This document shows positions 1 through 6,663 of a stretch of DNA of 41,140 nucleotides, piece after piece; within the stretch, counting starts at the first letter, position 1; each line of letters begins with the position of its first letter. The notes below the pieces were generated by a model, which was not told the DNA's origin, did no database searches, and saw only the letters and a program-made list of their open reading frames with translations. Both the position numbers and the translations under genes were made by a program. The DNA is from Citromicrobium sp. (GTDB lineage: Bacteria; Pseudomonadota; Alphaproteobacteria; Sphingomonadales; Sphingomonadaceae): NCBI GenBank assembly GCA_003248395.1, contig QFNA01000028.1:1-41140 (forward strand). The letters are read 5' to 3'.

Positions 1-375
1 GTCTCGCGCCGCGTCGGGGCTGTCATGCACGCCGCCATCGCTGAAACTGTCGGGCGTGACATTGAGAATGCCCATGATCTGTGGCTGGTCGAGCCGCACT
101 GTCCGCACGCCCAGTTCGAGCGGGGGATGCGCCAGGGTGAGGTGGGCCCACTGCGCCTCGGCTTCTGCAGCGACGCTGTCCGGTAGTTCGCCAAGCACCT
201 GCGCCATCGTGTCGGGCGCAGCAAGCCAGCGCGCCGTCACCTCGCCGTCGCGGCGCAGGATGACGGCAAAGCGGCTGGCATAGACCATCCCGCCCGCGAG
301 GCGGATGGCGTTGCCATGATCCGATTGCGGCCCCGGCACGAAACCGATGGGGCGGATATAGACGGCGTCAGTCAT
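1..375 (-). CDS. folP: Dihydropteroate synthase, N-terminal part (cut by window edge)
   Basis: Reading the minus strand from an ATG at 375 gives an open frame to the window edge (125 codons). It contains IMGILNVTPDSFSDGG, the signature of dihydropteroate synthase, which condenses p-aminobenzoate with hydroxymethyl-dihydropterin diphosphate in folate synthesis. About 90 residues precede the signature. This is longer than in many bacterial FolP proteins, so there is an N-terminal extension of unclear role (it begins MTDAVYIRPIGFVPG). The catalytic barrel lies mostly outside the window, so active-site integrity cannot be judged. The start is the first ATG after the repeat-containing spacer; no strong ribosome binding site is obvious. 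Confidence 0.93.
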   Translation of the reverse strand, partial: MTDAVYIRPIGFVPGPQSDHGNAIRLAGGMVYASRFAVILRRDGEVTARWLAAPDTMAQVLGELPDSVAAEAEAQWAHLTLAHPPLELGVRTVRLDQPQIMGILNVTPDSFSDGGVHDSPDAARD

Positions 376-378
376 GGG

Positions 379-400
379 CAAAGTTCACTCAAAGTTCACT
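379..400. repeat. Perfect tandem 11-bp repeat upstream of folP
   Basis: The unit CAAAGTTCACT occurs twice head to tail (379-389 and 390-400), starting 3 bp upstream of the folP start codon. It would lie in the folP leader or promoter. Function unknown; it could be a binding site or a simple duplication. Confidence 0.75.
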
Positions 401-458
401 CGGAATTCGTCCCGAGCCGATCGGAAGGGGGCAAATCCGGAGGGTCGAAACAGGGGAG

Positions 459-476
459 GTGTTACACGTGTTACAC
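459..476. repeat. Perfect tandem 9-bp repeat
   Basis: GTGTTACAC occurs twice in direct tandem (459-467, 468-476). It overlaps the last two codons of the extended toxin frame and lies about 85 bp upstream of folP. It is too short to assign a function. Confidence 0.7.
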
Positions 477-980
477 TGTCCATACGGAAAAAACCGGTTG
501 GCTTGTGCGAAACGGCGTCGGCTTGCGGGAAGAGGTGTCGGTTCGCGCAGCAGCGGTGCTGGCTTGCCCGCCAAGCGCATTGGTTTGAAGGAGGCATGGT
601 GTCGGTTTGGGGAGAGGCTGGTGGAAACCGGCGTAAAGAGGCGCGGTGACGGCCAGAGCGGAAAGCGGCTGGATCATGCCGCGGGTGCTAGCGAAATGCC
701 GTTCGAAGTCCATTCGATGGTGCAGAACGCGAACGATTGATACTTCGTCCTCGTGTGCCATGAAGAATACGACATGCGCCTGCTGGCGGATGCGGCGAAG
801 GCCGGGTGCAACCTCGTCGGCACTGCGCCCGAGCATGGGATTTTCGGCCAGCGAAGCGAAGCATGCCGCGAACTGGTCGCGATATTTCCGGGCCTGTTCG
901 ACACCGAATTCGGCAGTGGTGTAGCGGGCGATTTCGACCAGGTCGCTGTCGGCGCCGCGGCTGATCAGCAGATCAGGCAT
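471..980 (-). CDS. parE: ParE/RelE-family toxin with long C-terminal extension
   Basis: The N-terminal ~95 residues match the ParE/RelE plasmid-stabilisation toxin fold (MPDLLISRGADSDLVEIARY at the start, LRRIRQQAHVVFF in the middle, VRVLHHRMDFERHF at the end of the domain). Family members poison DNA gyrase or cleave mRNA. The start chosen is the ATG at 980, which overlaps the end of the antitoxin gene by 8 bp, the usual arrangement. An ATG nine codons upstream (1007) is possible but less likely. ParE proteins normally stop soon after the HxRMDxERH-like motif. This frame continues about 75 residues through a low-complexity, repeat-encoded tail to 471, suggesting loss of the original stop. Whether the toxin is active is unknown. 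Confidence 0.8.
   Translation of the reverse strand: MPDLLISRGADSDLVEIARYTTAEFGVEQARKYRDQFAACFASLAENPMLGRSADEVAPGLRRIRQQAHVVFFMAHEDEVSIVRVLHHRMDFERHFASTRGMIQPLSALAVTAPLYAGFHQPLPKPTPCLLQTNALGGQASTAAARTDTSSRKPTPFRTSQPVFSVWTV
499..625. repeat. Degenerate array with ~20-22 bp period
   Basis: On the plus strand a GG(C/T)T(T/C)(G) core recurs with the GG at about 500, 520, 540, 561, 582 and 604, a spacing of 20, 20, 21, 21 and 22 bp. Copies are usually preceded by TC or TT (GTCGGCTTG, GTCGGTTCG, GTCGGTTTG). The array lies inside the unusual C-terminal extension of the ParE-like frame. It may be a decayed tandem repeat; the spacing is also typical of protein-binding arrays. Judged by eye. Confidence 0.45.
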
Positions 981-1227
981 CGGCTGCCCGCGCGCGCTCC
1001 TCCCCATCCGCCCAGATCGCGTCGAGCGACCGGTCGCTTACCCCGCTACCGATACCCTCGGCAATCGCTTCACGCAGGCGCGCCAGCCGGTCCTGCCCCT
1101 CCTGATCGCGGCGCACGAGATCGCGGATGTATTCGCTATCGTTGGTGAAGGCCCCGCGCGCAATCTGGCGCTTGATCCAAGCATCCTGTGAGTCACTCAG
1201 TGTGATGGTTTTACGGATCGTGGCCAT
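973..1227 (-). CDS. parD: ParD-family antitoxin
   Basis: An 84-residue protein beginning MATIRKTITLSDSQDAWIKR, followed by the SEYIRDLVRRDQ segment typical of CopG/Arc/MetJ-like ParD antitoxins. The N-terminal ribbon-helix-helix would bind the operon's own promoter and the C-terminal half would wrap and neutralise the toxin. An AAGGAG ribosome binding site lies a few bases upstream on the minus strand. The last codons overlap the start of the downstream toxin gene, so the two are translationally coupled. The pair is probably autoregulated from the short spacer at 1228-1276. Confidence 0.88.
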   Translation of the reverse strand: MATIRKTITLSDSQDAWIKRQIARGAFTNDSEYIRDLVRRDQEGQDRLARLREAIAEGIGSGVSDRSLDAIWADGEERARAADA

Positions 1228-1276
1228 TCGCTGCTCCTTTCGGCAAGGAGTGTCATACTATTGGTGCACGTATAAT

Positions 1277-2092
1277 TCAACGCTCCACACCCCATTGCAC
1301 CAACCGACGACGAGCCTCGTTCACTTCTATAGTGCCTCTCGCTCGATTTGCGAAAACGGTCACTAATTGCACGTTTCCCTCGGCATACCCGCGCTCGCAA
1401 TCTATCCGGTCGAGGGAAACTCGATCCACTTCACTTGCTTCGTCGAACGGGGTACCTGTTAGAGCGCAACATCCTTTTTGGTCTCGCATCAAGCGACGGG
1501 CCAGCGACCTTAATTTGTCAGGCGACAGTGAATTGGGATAGTCTCGACCAATTCTGGTTGACTCACGCCCTGCACTATCAATCCGATACAGCGCGTTTTT
1601 TACCGCGCGCTCGATCCCGTTTTCATATTCCAACTCTTGACTGGCGACAATAGACGAGTGTTTGCGCGAAGATGGAATGGGTTCAAGTTCGCCAAAAATT
1701 TTTGAATAGTTCTCAAAGGCCGCCGCCCTGCGCTGTTCAGCCCGCACTTCCTCGGGTCGAATGCCGCTCTTCTTCATACGCCCTTCATGGTATGCGCCTT
1801 CGCTTGGCTTTCCGGTTGCCTTGTTCACAACCAAAAGTGTCAAATCGGGCAGTTGCATTGGGTGCAGCGCAAAGTCGAAAACGTCATCGAGCCATTGACC
1901 AGATTGCACATTGCCATGCTGTCGAAGTGCAATCGCTGATGTGTAGGTTATTCGACAGGCGCTGGCGGCGCATCTTGCCAGAAGCTTTGCATCTTGCACA
2001 ATGAAGGTGCTGCGGCTTGCAACCTCTTGGTTCGAGAGTTTCGGCTTTGCAGCCGATAATTCTCGCCGCACCACTTCTTCGAGGTCAAGCAC
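1277..2092 (-). CDS. HNH-like nuclease protein linked to ccrM
   Basis: A 271-residue protein with a GTG start at 2092 and a good GAAGGA ribosome binding site 8 bases upstream. The C-terminal third carries an HNH-like core: CALTGTPF, then SLDRID, GYAEGNVQLV and an Asn about 5 residues later. This layout is seen in HNH-type endonuclease families that have DRxD in place of the usual DH. The N-terminal ~170 residues are not recognised. It follows ccrM by 28 bp on the same strand, so the two are probably co-transcribed. Base composition is clearly more AT-rich than its neighbours, suggesting horizontal acquisition. It could be a restriction-like partner, a solitary defence nuclease or a homing-type remnant; none of these is shown. 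Confidence 0.72.
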   Translation of the reverse strand: MLDLEEVVRRELSAAKPKLSNQEVASRSTFIVQDAKLLARCAASACRITYTSAIALRQHGNVQSGQWLDDVFDFALHPMQLPDLTLLVVNKATGKPSEGAYHEGRMKKSGIRPEEVRAEQRRAAAFENYSKIFGELEPIPSSRKHSSIVASQELEYENGIERAVKNALYRIDSAGRESTRIGRDYPNSLSPDKLRSLARRLMRDQKGCCALTGTPFDEASEVDRVSLDRIDCERGYAEGNVQLVTVFANRARGTIEVNEARRRLVQWGVER

Positions 2093-2120
2093 GAATTGAT
2101 TCCTTCAAACGCCGAAAACC

Positions 2121-3257
2121 TCAATCCTCGACCGCCAGCAAGTACAGTTGCCGCGCGGCGTCGATGGGCTTCACATCGCCCTCCACCTCGTAGTGCCAGA
2201 AGGTCCAGCCGTTGCAGCTGGGCGCGGCTTGCAGGTCTTTGCCCAGGCCGTGGATGCTGCCGGTCTGTTTGCCGCACGCCAGCGAGCCGTCGGTGCGGAC
2301 CGTCGCGGTCCAGCGGCGTTTTTTGTCGAACAGCTGCGTGCCGGGGGCGATGAAGCCGTTTTCGACCAGCGCGCCGAAGGCCACCTTGGGGGCACTGCGG
2401 CCGGCCTGCATGGTGGTGAGTGCGCTTTCGTCAAGGGGGAGTTCCTTGGCGATCCGCTTGAGCGCGGCATTGCGATAGACGCCCTCGCGCTCGCAACCGA
2501 TCCACTGTCGACCAAGCCGCTTGGCCACTGCGCCGGTGGTGCCGGTGCCGAAGAAGGGGTCGAGCACGACGTCGCCTTTCTCGGTTGTCGACAGCAGCAC
2601 GCGGTAGAGCAGCGCCTCGGGCTTTTGCGTCGGGTGGACCTTGTGGCCGCCCTCTTTCAGCCGCTCCGCGCCGTTGCAGATCGGCAGGACCCAGTCGCTG
2701 CGCATCTGCAATTCGTCATTGAGCGTCTTCATCGCGCGATAGTTGAAGTGATATTTCGCCTTCTCGCCCTGCGAACACCACAGCAGCGTCTCATGGGCAT
2801 TGGTGAAGCGGGTGCCGCGAAAGTTCGGCATGGGGTTGGACTTGCGCCAGACGATGTCGTTCAGAATCCAGAAGCCCAGATCCTGCAGGATCGCGCCGAC
2901 GCGGTAAATGTTGTGATAGCTGCCGATCACCCACAGCGCGCCGTCGGGCTTGAGGATGCGCTTCGCCTCGGTCAGCCATGCGCGTGTGAAATCGTCATAT
3001 GCGGTGAAGGTGTCGAACTTGTCCCAATCGTCGGTCACCGCATCGACGTGGCTGCCATCGGGCCGGTTGAGATCGCCGCCGAGCTGGAGGTTGTAGGGCG
3101 GATCGGCAAAGACGAGATCGACGCTGCCGCTGGGGATCGAGCGCATGGCCTCCACACAGTCGCCGTCCAGGATCTGGCCCAGAGGGAGTACGAGCGGCAA
3201 TTCCACCGCTTTTTCAACGCGCTGCACGCGCGACTTCGTGGTCTCTATGACCCCCAT
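2121..3257 (-). CDS. ccrM: CcrM cell-cycle DNA adenine methyltransferase (GANTC)
   Basis: A 378-residue beta-class N6-adenine methyltransferase. Motif IV is visible as FADPPYNLQLGG near residue 50, and the AdoMet-binding motif as DPFFGTGTTGAVAKRLGR near residue 220. The ~90-residue C-terminal domain (VAFGALVENGFIAPGTQLF onward) is the RAMA-like extension found in CcrM proteins. The family methylates the adenine of GANTC, and in Caulobacter methylation state times cell-cycle transcription. The start is the ATG at 3257. Upstream lie a consensus DnaA box and a dense group of GANTC sites, consistent with cell-cycle and self-methylation control. The HNH-like gene follows directly. Confidence 0.96.
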   Translation of the reverse strand: MGVIETTKSRVQRVEKAVELPLVLPLGQILDGDCVEAMRSIPSGSVDLVFADPPYNLQLGGDLNRPDGSHVDAVTDDWDKFDTFTAYDDFTRAWLTEAKRILKPDGALWVIGSYHNIYRVGAILQDLGFWILNDIVWRKSNPMPNFRGTRFTNAHETLLWCSQGEKAKYHFNYRAMKTLNDELQMRSDWVLPICNGAERLKEGGHKVHPTQKPEALLYRVLLSTTEKGDVVLDPFFGTGTTGAVAKRLGRQWIGCEREGVYRNAALKRIAKELPLDESALTTMQAGRSAPKVAFGALVENGFIAPGTQLFDKKRRWTATVRTDGSLACGKQTGSIHGLGKDLQAAPSCNGWTFWHYEVEGDVKPIDAARQLYLLAVED

Positions 3258-3278
3258 TCGTCCGTCCCCTGGCTGTAG

Positions 3279-3287
3279 TTATCCACA
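3279..3287 (+). promoter_or_regulatory. Consensus DnaA box in the ccrM leader
   Basis: TTATCCACA, an exact match to the DnaA box consensus, lies 22-30 bp upstream of the ccrM start codon. DnaA is both replication initiator and transcription factor, so a role in timing ccrM is plausible. It is a single box, so this is not evidence for an origin. Confidence 0.6.
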
Positions 3288-3291
3288 GGGT

Positions 3292-3443
3292 GAGTCCAAA
3301 CAGCGTTCGCGTCAAGCAGCATATTCGCCACCTGCCGCCGAGCCGCGCCGAAACTAAGGGAGAACGAAAGGAGTCCCCCACAAGATGTTGAGTCCGCGGG
3401 GATTCGACAGACTCAAGATGATGCGGTGTGGCGCCTGGGACTC
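3292..3443. promoter_or_regulatory. Cluster of six GANTC sites upstream of ccrM
   Basis: GANTC pentamers occur at 3292 (GAGTC), 3371 (GAGTC), 3390 (GAGTC), 3401 (GATTC), 3410 (GACTC) and 3439 (GACTC). Five of them fall within 73 bp. GANTC is the target of the enzyme encoded just downstream. In Caulobacter, methylation sites in the ccrM promoter region feed back on its expression. The remainder of the 411-bp gap at 3258-3668 holds the DnaA box and the csp leader. Confidence 0.7.
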
Positions 3444-3516
3444 AATCGCCCGGCGACCCGCAAGAATTAGGTTTTCCGGTTAGACTGTGCTATTCCTCAG
3501 GCGCTGACGTCGAAAT

Positions 3517-3672
3517 TTGCGACGGACTTCGGATTTTGACGACCGCCGCTTGCCGTACTGGCCCCGGCGCAAACCAGACGACGACTTCCTTTCATCGGAC
3601 GAACTGACGCACGACCGCATCCGCATGTCGCGGCGCGGCAACATCCAGCGTTCTCGAAAGGAACCACCATGA
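3517..3672 (+). CDS. Possible upstream ORF overlapping the csp start
   Basis: From a TTG at 3517 a 51-codon frame rich in Asp and Arg (DDRRLPYWPRRKPDDDF in the middle, RIRMSRRGNIQRS near the end) runs to a TGA that overlaps the csp ATG as ATGA. An in-frame TGA precedes the TTG. There is no clear ribosome binding site. It may be a leader peptide, the remnant of an N-terminal extension of the cold shock protein, or just structured leader RNA. Low confidence. Confidence 0.25.
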   Translation: MRRTSDFDDRRLPYWPRRKPDDDFLSSDELTHDRIRMSRRGNIQRSRKEPP

Positions 3673-3881
3673 GCAAGACCGGAACGGTTAAATTCTTCAA
3701 CGCCGACAAGGGTTACGGCTTCATCCAGCCCGACGACGGTTCGGACGACAGCTTCGTCCACATCACCGCCGTCCAGGCTGCGGGCATGCAGACGCTCGAT
3801 AAGGACCAGCGGCTCAACTATGAAGTCGAGACCGGTCGCAACGGCAAGGAAAGTGCCGTGAACCTGTCGGCTGCAGACTGA
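3669..3881 (+). CDS. Cold shock domain protein
   Basis: A 70-residue single-domain cold shock protein. RNP1 is seen as KGYGFIQ at residues 15-21 and RNP2 as DSFVHI at about 28-33, and TGTVKFFN opens the beta barrel. These proteins bind single-stranded RNA and DNA and act as RNA chaperones. AAAGGA lies 6 bases before the ATG. The leader upstream is long (the nearest gene, ccrM, is divergent), which is common for csp genes regulated at the RNA level. A small gene follows 70 bp later, with a GC-rich inverted repeat (GGCGCGC at 3892-3898, GCGCGCC at 3919-3925) in the gap. Confidence 0.95.
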   Translation: MSKTGTVKFFNADKGYGFIQPDDGSDDSFVHITAVQAAGMQTLDKDQRLNYEVETGRNGKESAVNLSAAD

Positions 3882-3951
3882 TCAACCGGGTGGCGCGCGT
3901 GGGTGGGACAAGCCCGCTGCGCGCCGCCTTTACCGACGGGAGACTGCGCCG

Positions 3952-4161
3952 ATGAGCCAGACCTACGATTTTTACTCCGCACGCGCGGCAGAGGCTGCGG
4001 CGGAGGCAAGCAACGCCAAGCTGGAAAACGTGCGCCAGCGGGCTCTGCGATCCGAAGCGACGTGGCAGGCGCTGGCCGACCAGGCGCGATCGGTCGCCGA
4101 ACAGCGCAAGGCCATCGAACGGCAAAAGGCCGAAGAACGCCAGGCTGCAGCCGCAGACTGA
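3952..4161 (+). CDS. Small Ala/Glu-rich coiled-coil protein, unknown function
   Basis: 69 residues with a helical, Ala/Glu/Arg/Gln-rich composition (RQRALRSEATWQALADQA) and no signal peptide or membrane segment. It is predicted to be one long helix or coiled coil. The ATG at 3952 follows a GGGAG about 10 bases upstream. It lies just after the cold shock gene on the same strand and could be co-transcribed with it. No family recognised. The codon pattern and position between two real genes make it likely to be genuine. Confidence 0.65.
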   Translation: MSQTYDFYSARAAEAAAEASNAKLENVRQRALRSEATWQALADQARSVAEQRKAIERQKAEERQAAAAD

Positions 4162-4190
4162 GCGACGCACCACGGCGGCACAATACTGAC

Positions 4191-4826
4191 CTAGGCCTTG
4201 GCCGCGAACAAATCCGCCTGCGCAACGGGCGCGAAGCTGCGCCGATGGAGCGGCGTGGGCCCGTGGGTTCGCAGCGCCTCCATATGCTGTTTCGTGCCAT
4301 AGCCGGCATTACGCTCCCACCCGTAATGCGGGTGCGCCAGCGCCGCCTCGCGCATCAGGCGATCGCGATGCTCCTTGGCGATGATGCTGGCGGCGGAAAT
4401 GCACGGTTCGCTGCCATCGCCCCCGACGATGGGCCGTGCCTGCCAGCGCCAAGCGTCCTGGCGACCATGCGGCGTCTGGTTGCCGTCGATCAACACCGCG
4501 GCTGGTTCTGCTCCCAGCGCGTCTACCAGCCTGGCAACCGCCAGAGTCATCGCAAGCATCGTCGCCTGGAAAATGTTGATGCGATCGATCTCCTCCGGCC
4601 CGACCACCCCCAGCCCCCAGGCGCAACGCGCAAGAATTTGCGGCTCCAGTCTGGAACGTCGCGCCGCGGAAAGCTTTTTGGAGTCGTCGAGCCCACCGGG
4701 TCGCGGCTTGCACAAGACGACGGCAGCGGCAACAACCGGCCCCGCCAGGGGGCCACGCCCTGCCTCGTCGACACCGATAATGAGCGGCGCATCGCCAAGA
4801 CCGCACTGGGGAGTTGAAGAAAACAT
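4191..4826 (-). CDS. rnhB: Ribonuclease HII
   Basis: RNase HII removes RNA from RNA-DNA hybrids and misincorporated ribonucleotides. Motifs seen: GVDEAGRGPLAGPVVAAAVVL with the catalytic Asp-Glu at about residues 20-21, DDSKKLSAARR, VLIDGN with the third acidic residue, and SAASIIAKEHRDRLM with HPHYGWERNAGYGT near the end. From the ATG at 4826 the protein is 211 residues, normal for the family. A longer frame runs to 4988 but would pass through the signal peptide of the divergent lipoprotein gene. An ATG at 4841 is a possible alternative. The start codon overlaps that of the divergent gene (CATG). Proximity of rnhB and ccrM is common in alphaproteobacteria. Confidence 0.95.
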   Translation of the reverse strand: MFSSTPQCGLGDAPLIIGVDEAGRGPLAGPVVAAAVVLCKPRPGGLDDSKKLSAARRSRLEPQILARCAWGLGVVGPEEIDRINIFQATMLAMTLAVARLVDALGAEPAAVLIDGNQTPHGRQDAWRWQARPIVGGDGSEPCISAASIIAKEHRDRLMREAALAHPHYGWERNAGYGTKQHMEALRTHGPTPLHRRSFAPVAQADLFAAKA

Positions 4827-6012
4827 GAAACGCCTGTCCATTCTCGCCGCCACCCTATCGCCGCTGGCGCTGCTCGCAAGCTGCGGCAGTGCGACAACCG
4901 GGGATGGCGCGCAGGCGCAGTCGACGCCGTCGCCCACAAGCGGCACGTCAGGCGAAGTCGACGATTTCGCCATCTCCGAACACGGCACCTTCGATGAGCC
5001 ATGGGCAGCCGCCTTCGTTCCGGGAACGAACTATCTGTTCGTGACCGAGCGCGGCGGCACGGCGAAGCTGGTCGACATCGCCAATGATCGCGTGCGGACC
5101 GTCACCGGTCTGCCCGAAGTCGACTATGGCGGTCAGGGCGGGTTGGGCGATGTCACATTTCTCGCGTCGGAAAGTGGCGCGACACTCGGTTCGCGCACGA
5201 TCTACCTGAGCTGGGCGGAAGCGGGCACCGGCGATACGCGCGGCGCGGCAGTGGGCCGCGGCACGCTGGTGTGCGGCGAGGCCGACGCTTGCCGGATCGA
5301 CGGACTTTCGGTCATCTGGCGGCAGGATCCCAAGGTTACGGGTCGGGGCCATTACTCGCACCGGCTGGCAATCAGCCCCGATGGCCAGCATCTCTTCGTG
5401 GCGAGCGGTGATCGGCAGAAAATGCAGCCAGCGCAGGACCTCTCCAGCCATCTCGGCAAGATCGTGCGCCTGAGCCTCGACGGATCGCCCGCGTCTGACA
5501 GTCCGCTCGCCAGCCGCCCGGGTGCGAAACCGGGCATCTGGAGCATGGGTCACCGCAATATCCTCGGCCTCGCCTTCGACGGCCAAGGGCGGCTGTGGGA
5601 TCTGGAGCACGGCCCCGCAGGCGGCGACGAGCTCAATCTGGTCGAACCGGGCGCCAATTATGGCTGGCCGGAAGTATCGGACGGTGATCACTACAATGGC
5701 GATCCGATCCCGCGCCATTCCACCAGTAGCGAATTCGCAAAGCCGGCGATCAGCTGGAATCCGGTCATCGCACCGGGCGATTTCATTTTCTATGGCGGCA
5801 ACCAGTTCACCGGCTGGCAGGGTCAGGCCATCATCGCAACGATGAAGCCGACCGGGATCGTGCGCGTTGCCATCGACGGCAGCGCCGCGCGCGAGGTCGC
5901 CCGGTACGCAACCGACGAGCGGATACGCGAGATTGTCGAAGGGCCCGATGGCGCAATCTGGGTGCTGGAGGACGGCGACGGCGGGCGTCTGCTCAGGCTG
6001 ACCCCGCAATAA
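4825..6012 (+). CDS. PQQ-type sugar (glucose/sorbosone) dehydrogenase, lipoprotein
   Basis: 395 residues. The N-terminus (MKRLSILAATLSPLALLAS followed by Cys20) is a lipoprotein signal with a LLAS-C lipobox. The rest is a beta-propeller of the soluble glucose/sorbosone dehydrogenase family: YGGQGGLGDV, GHYSHRLAISPDG with the catalytic His, GHRNILGLAFD, and DLEHGPAGGDELNLVEPG followed by NYGWP. Members oxidise sugars using PQQ in the periplasm; many homologues have unknown substrates. The ATG at 4825 shares bases with the rnhB start codon on the other strand, so its promoter and GGGGAG ribosome binding site lie inside rnhB. Confidence 0.9.
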   Translation: MKRLSILAATLSPLALLASCGSATTGDGAQAQSTPSPTSGTSGEVDDFAISEHGTFDEPWAAAFVPGTNYLFVTERGGTAKLVDIANDRVRTVTGLPEVDYGGQGGLGDVTFLASESGATLGSRTIYLSWAEAGTGDTRGAAVGRGTLVCGEADACRIDGLSVIWRQDPKVTGRGHYSHRLAISPDGQHLFVASGDRQKMQPAQDLSSHLGKIVRLSLDGSPASDSPLASRPGAKPGIWSMGHRNILGLAFDGQGRLWDLEHGPAGGDELNLVEPGANYGWPEVSDGDHYNGDPIPRHSTSSEFAKPAISWNPVIAPGDFIFYGGNQFTGWQGQAIIATMKPTGIVRVAIDGSAAREVARYATDERIREIVEGPDGAIWVLEDGDGGRLLRLTPQ

Positions 6013-6088
6013 GCGCGCGCACACCTTCGCAATCCGTAAGCGAAACCCTATCGACTTGCGCCGCGCGCGACCCTAATCGGCGCGGCTC

Positions 6089-6610
6089 ATGGCGACCCTG
6101 GTGCCCCTTGCTGCGATCGACCCCCAACTGGTCGAAGAATTGCTCGATGCCGCCTTCGGCGAGGGTCGGCACGCACGCACAGCCTATCGCATCCGCGAGG
6201 GTACCGGCTGGCTCGAGGGACTCAGCTTTGCCGCCCTCGACGAAGAGGAATACCTCATCGGCAGCATCCAGCTATGGCCCGTGGCGCTGGTCGATCCGCG
6301 CGGGCGCGCGCATCCGATGATCATGGTCGGTCCGGTCGCGGTCATGCCCGGACGCCAGGGAGAAGGGTTCGGCAAGGCGCTGATGGCGGCAAGCCTCGGT
6401 GCGATCGACTCAGGGTTCGAAGATGGCGCAGCCCCGCTGCCCCAAGTGATGATCGGCGATCCCGATTATTACTACCGCTGGAACTTTACCGCGCATCATA
6501 CCGGTGGCTGGCATTGTCCCGGCCCGTTCGAACGGCATCGACTGCTGGCGCGCACGGGCAATCCGGCGATCCTGCCTGCCGAAGGCATGCTCGGCCCCTG
6601 GGCAGGCTGA
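6089..6610 (+). CDS. GNAT-family N-acetyltransferase (YhbS-like)
   Basis: 173 residues with the acetyl-CoA-binding pattern VGPVAVMPGRQGEGFGKALM near residues 75-95, which corresponds to GNAT motif A (R/QxxGxG/A). The later PQVMIGDPDYYYRWNF resembles the YhbS-like branch. Substrate unknown; it is likely cytosolic. The gene starts 77 bp after the sugar dehydrogenase and is followed 53 bp later by the DUF1285 gene. No strong ribosome binding site is visible, so the start at 6089 is the first good ATG. Confidence 0.85.
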   Translation: MATLVPLAAIDPQLVEELLDAAFGEGRHARTAYRIREGTGWLEGLSFAALDEEEYLIGSIQLWPVALVDPRGRAHPMIMVGPVAVMPGRQGEGFGKALMAASLGAIDSGFEDGAAPLPQVMIGDPDYYYRWNFTAHHTGGWHCPGPFERHRLLARTGNPAILPAEGMLGPWAG

Positions 6611-6663
6611 CCAGAGCTTAAATCGTTTGCACGGGTGTGTGCTTCGCCCCACATTGCGGCGCA

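Noticed and set aside
2148..3278. Long plus-strand open frame opposite ccrM
   Set aside because: Antisense shadow of ccrM; no motif or ribosome binding site.
4827..4988. Longer N-terminus for RNase HII
   Set aside because: It would read antisense through the lipoprotein signal peptide and adds residues not seen in the family.
4948..6024. Long minus-strand open frame opposite the sugar dehydrogenase gene
   Set aside because: Antisense shadow; the plus-strand gene has all its family motifs and a lipobox.
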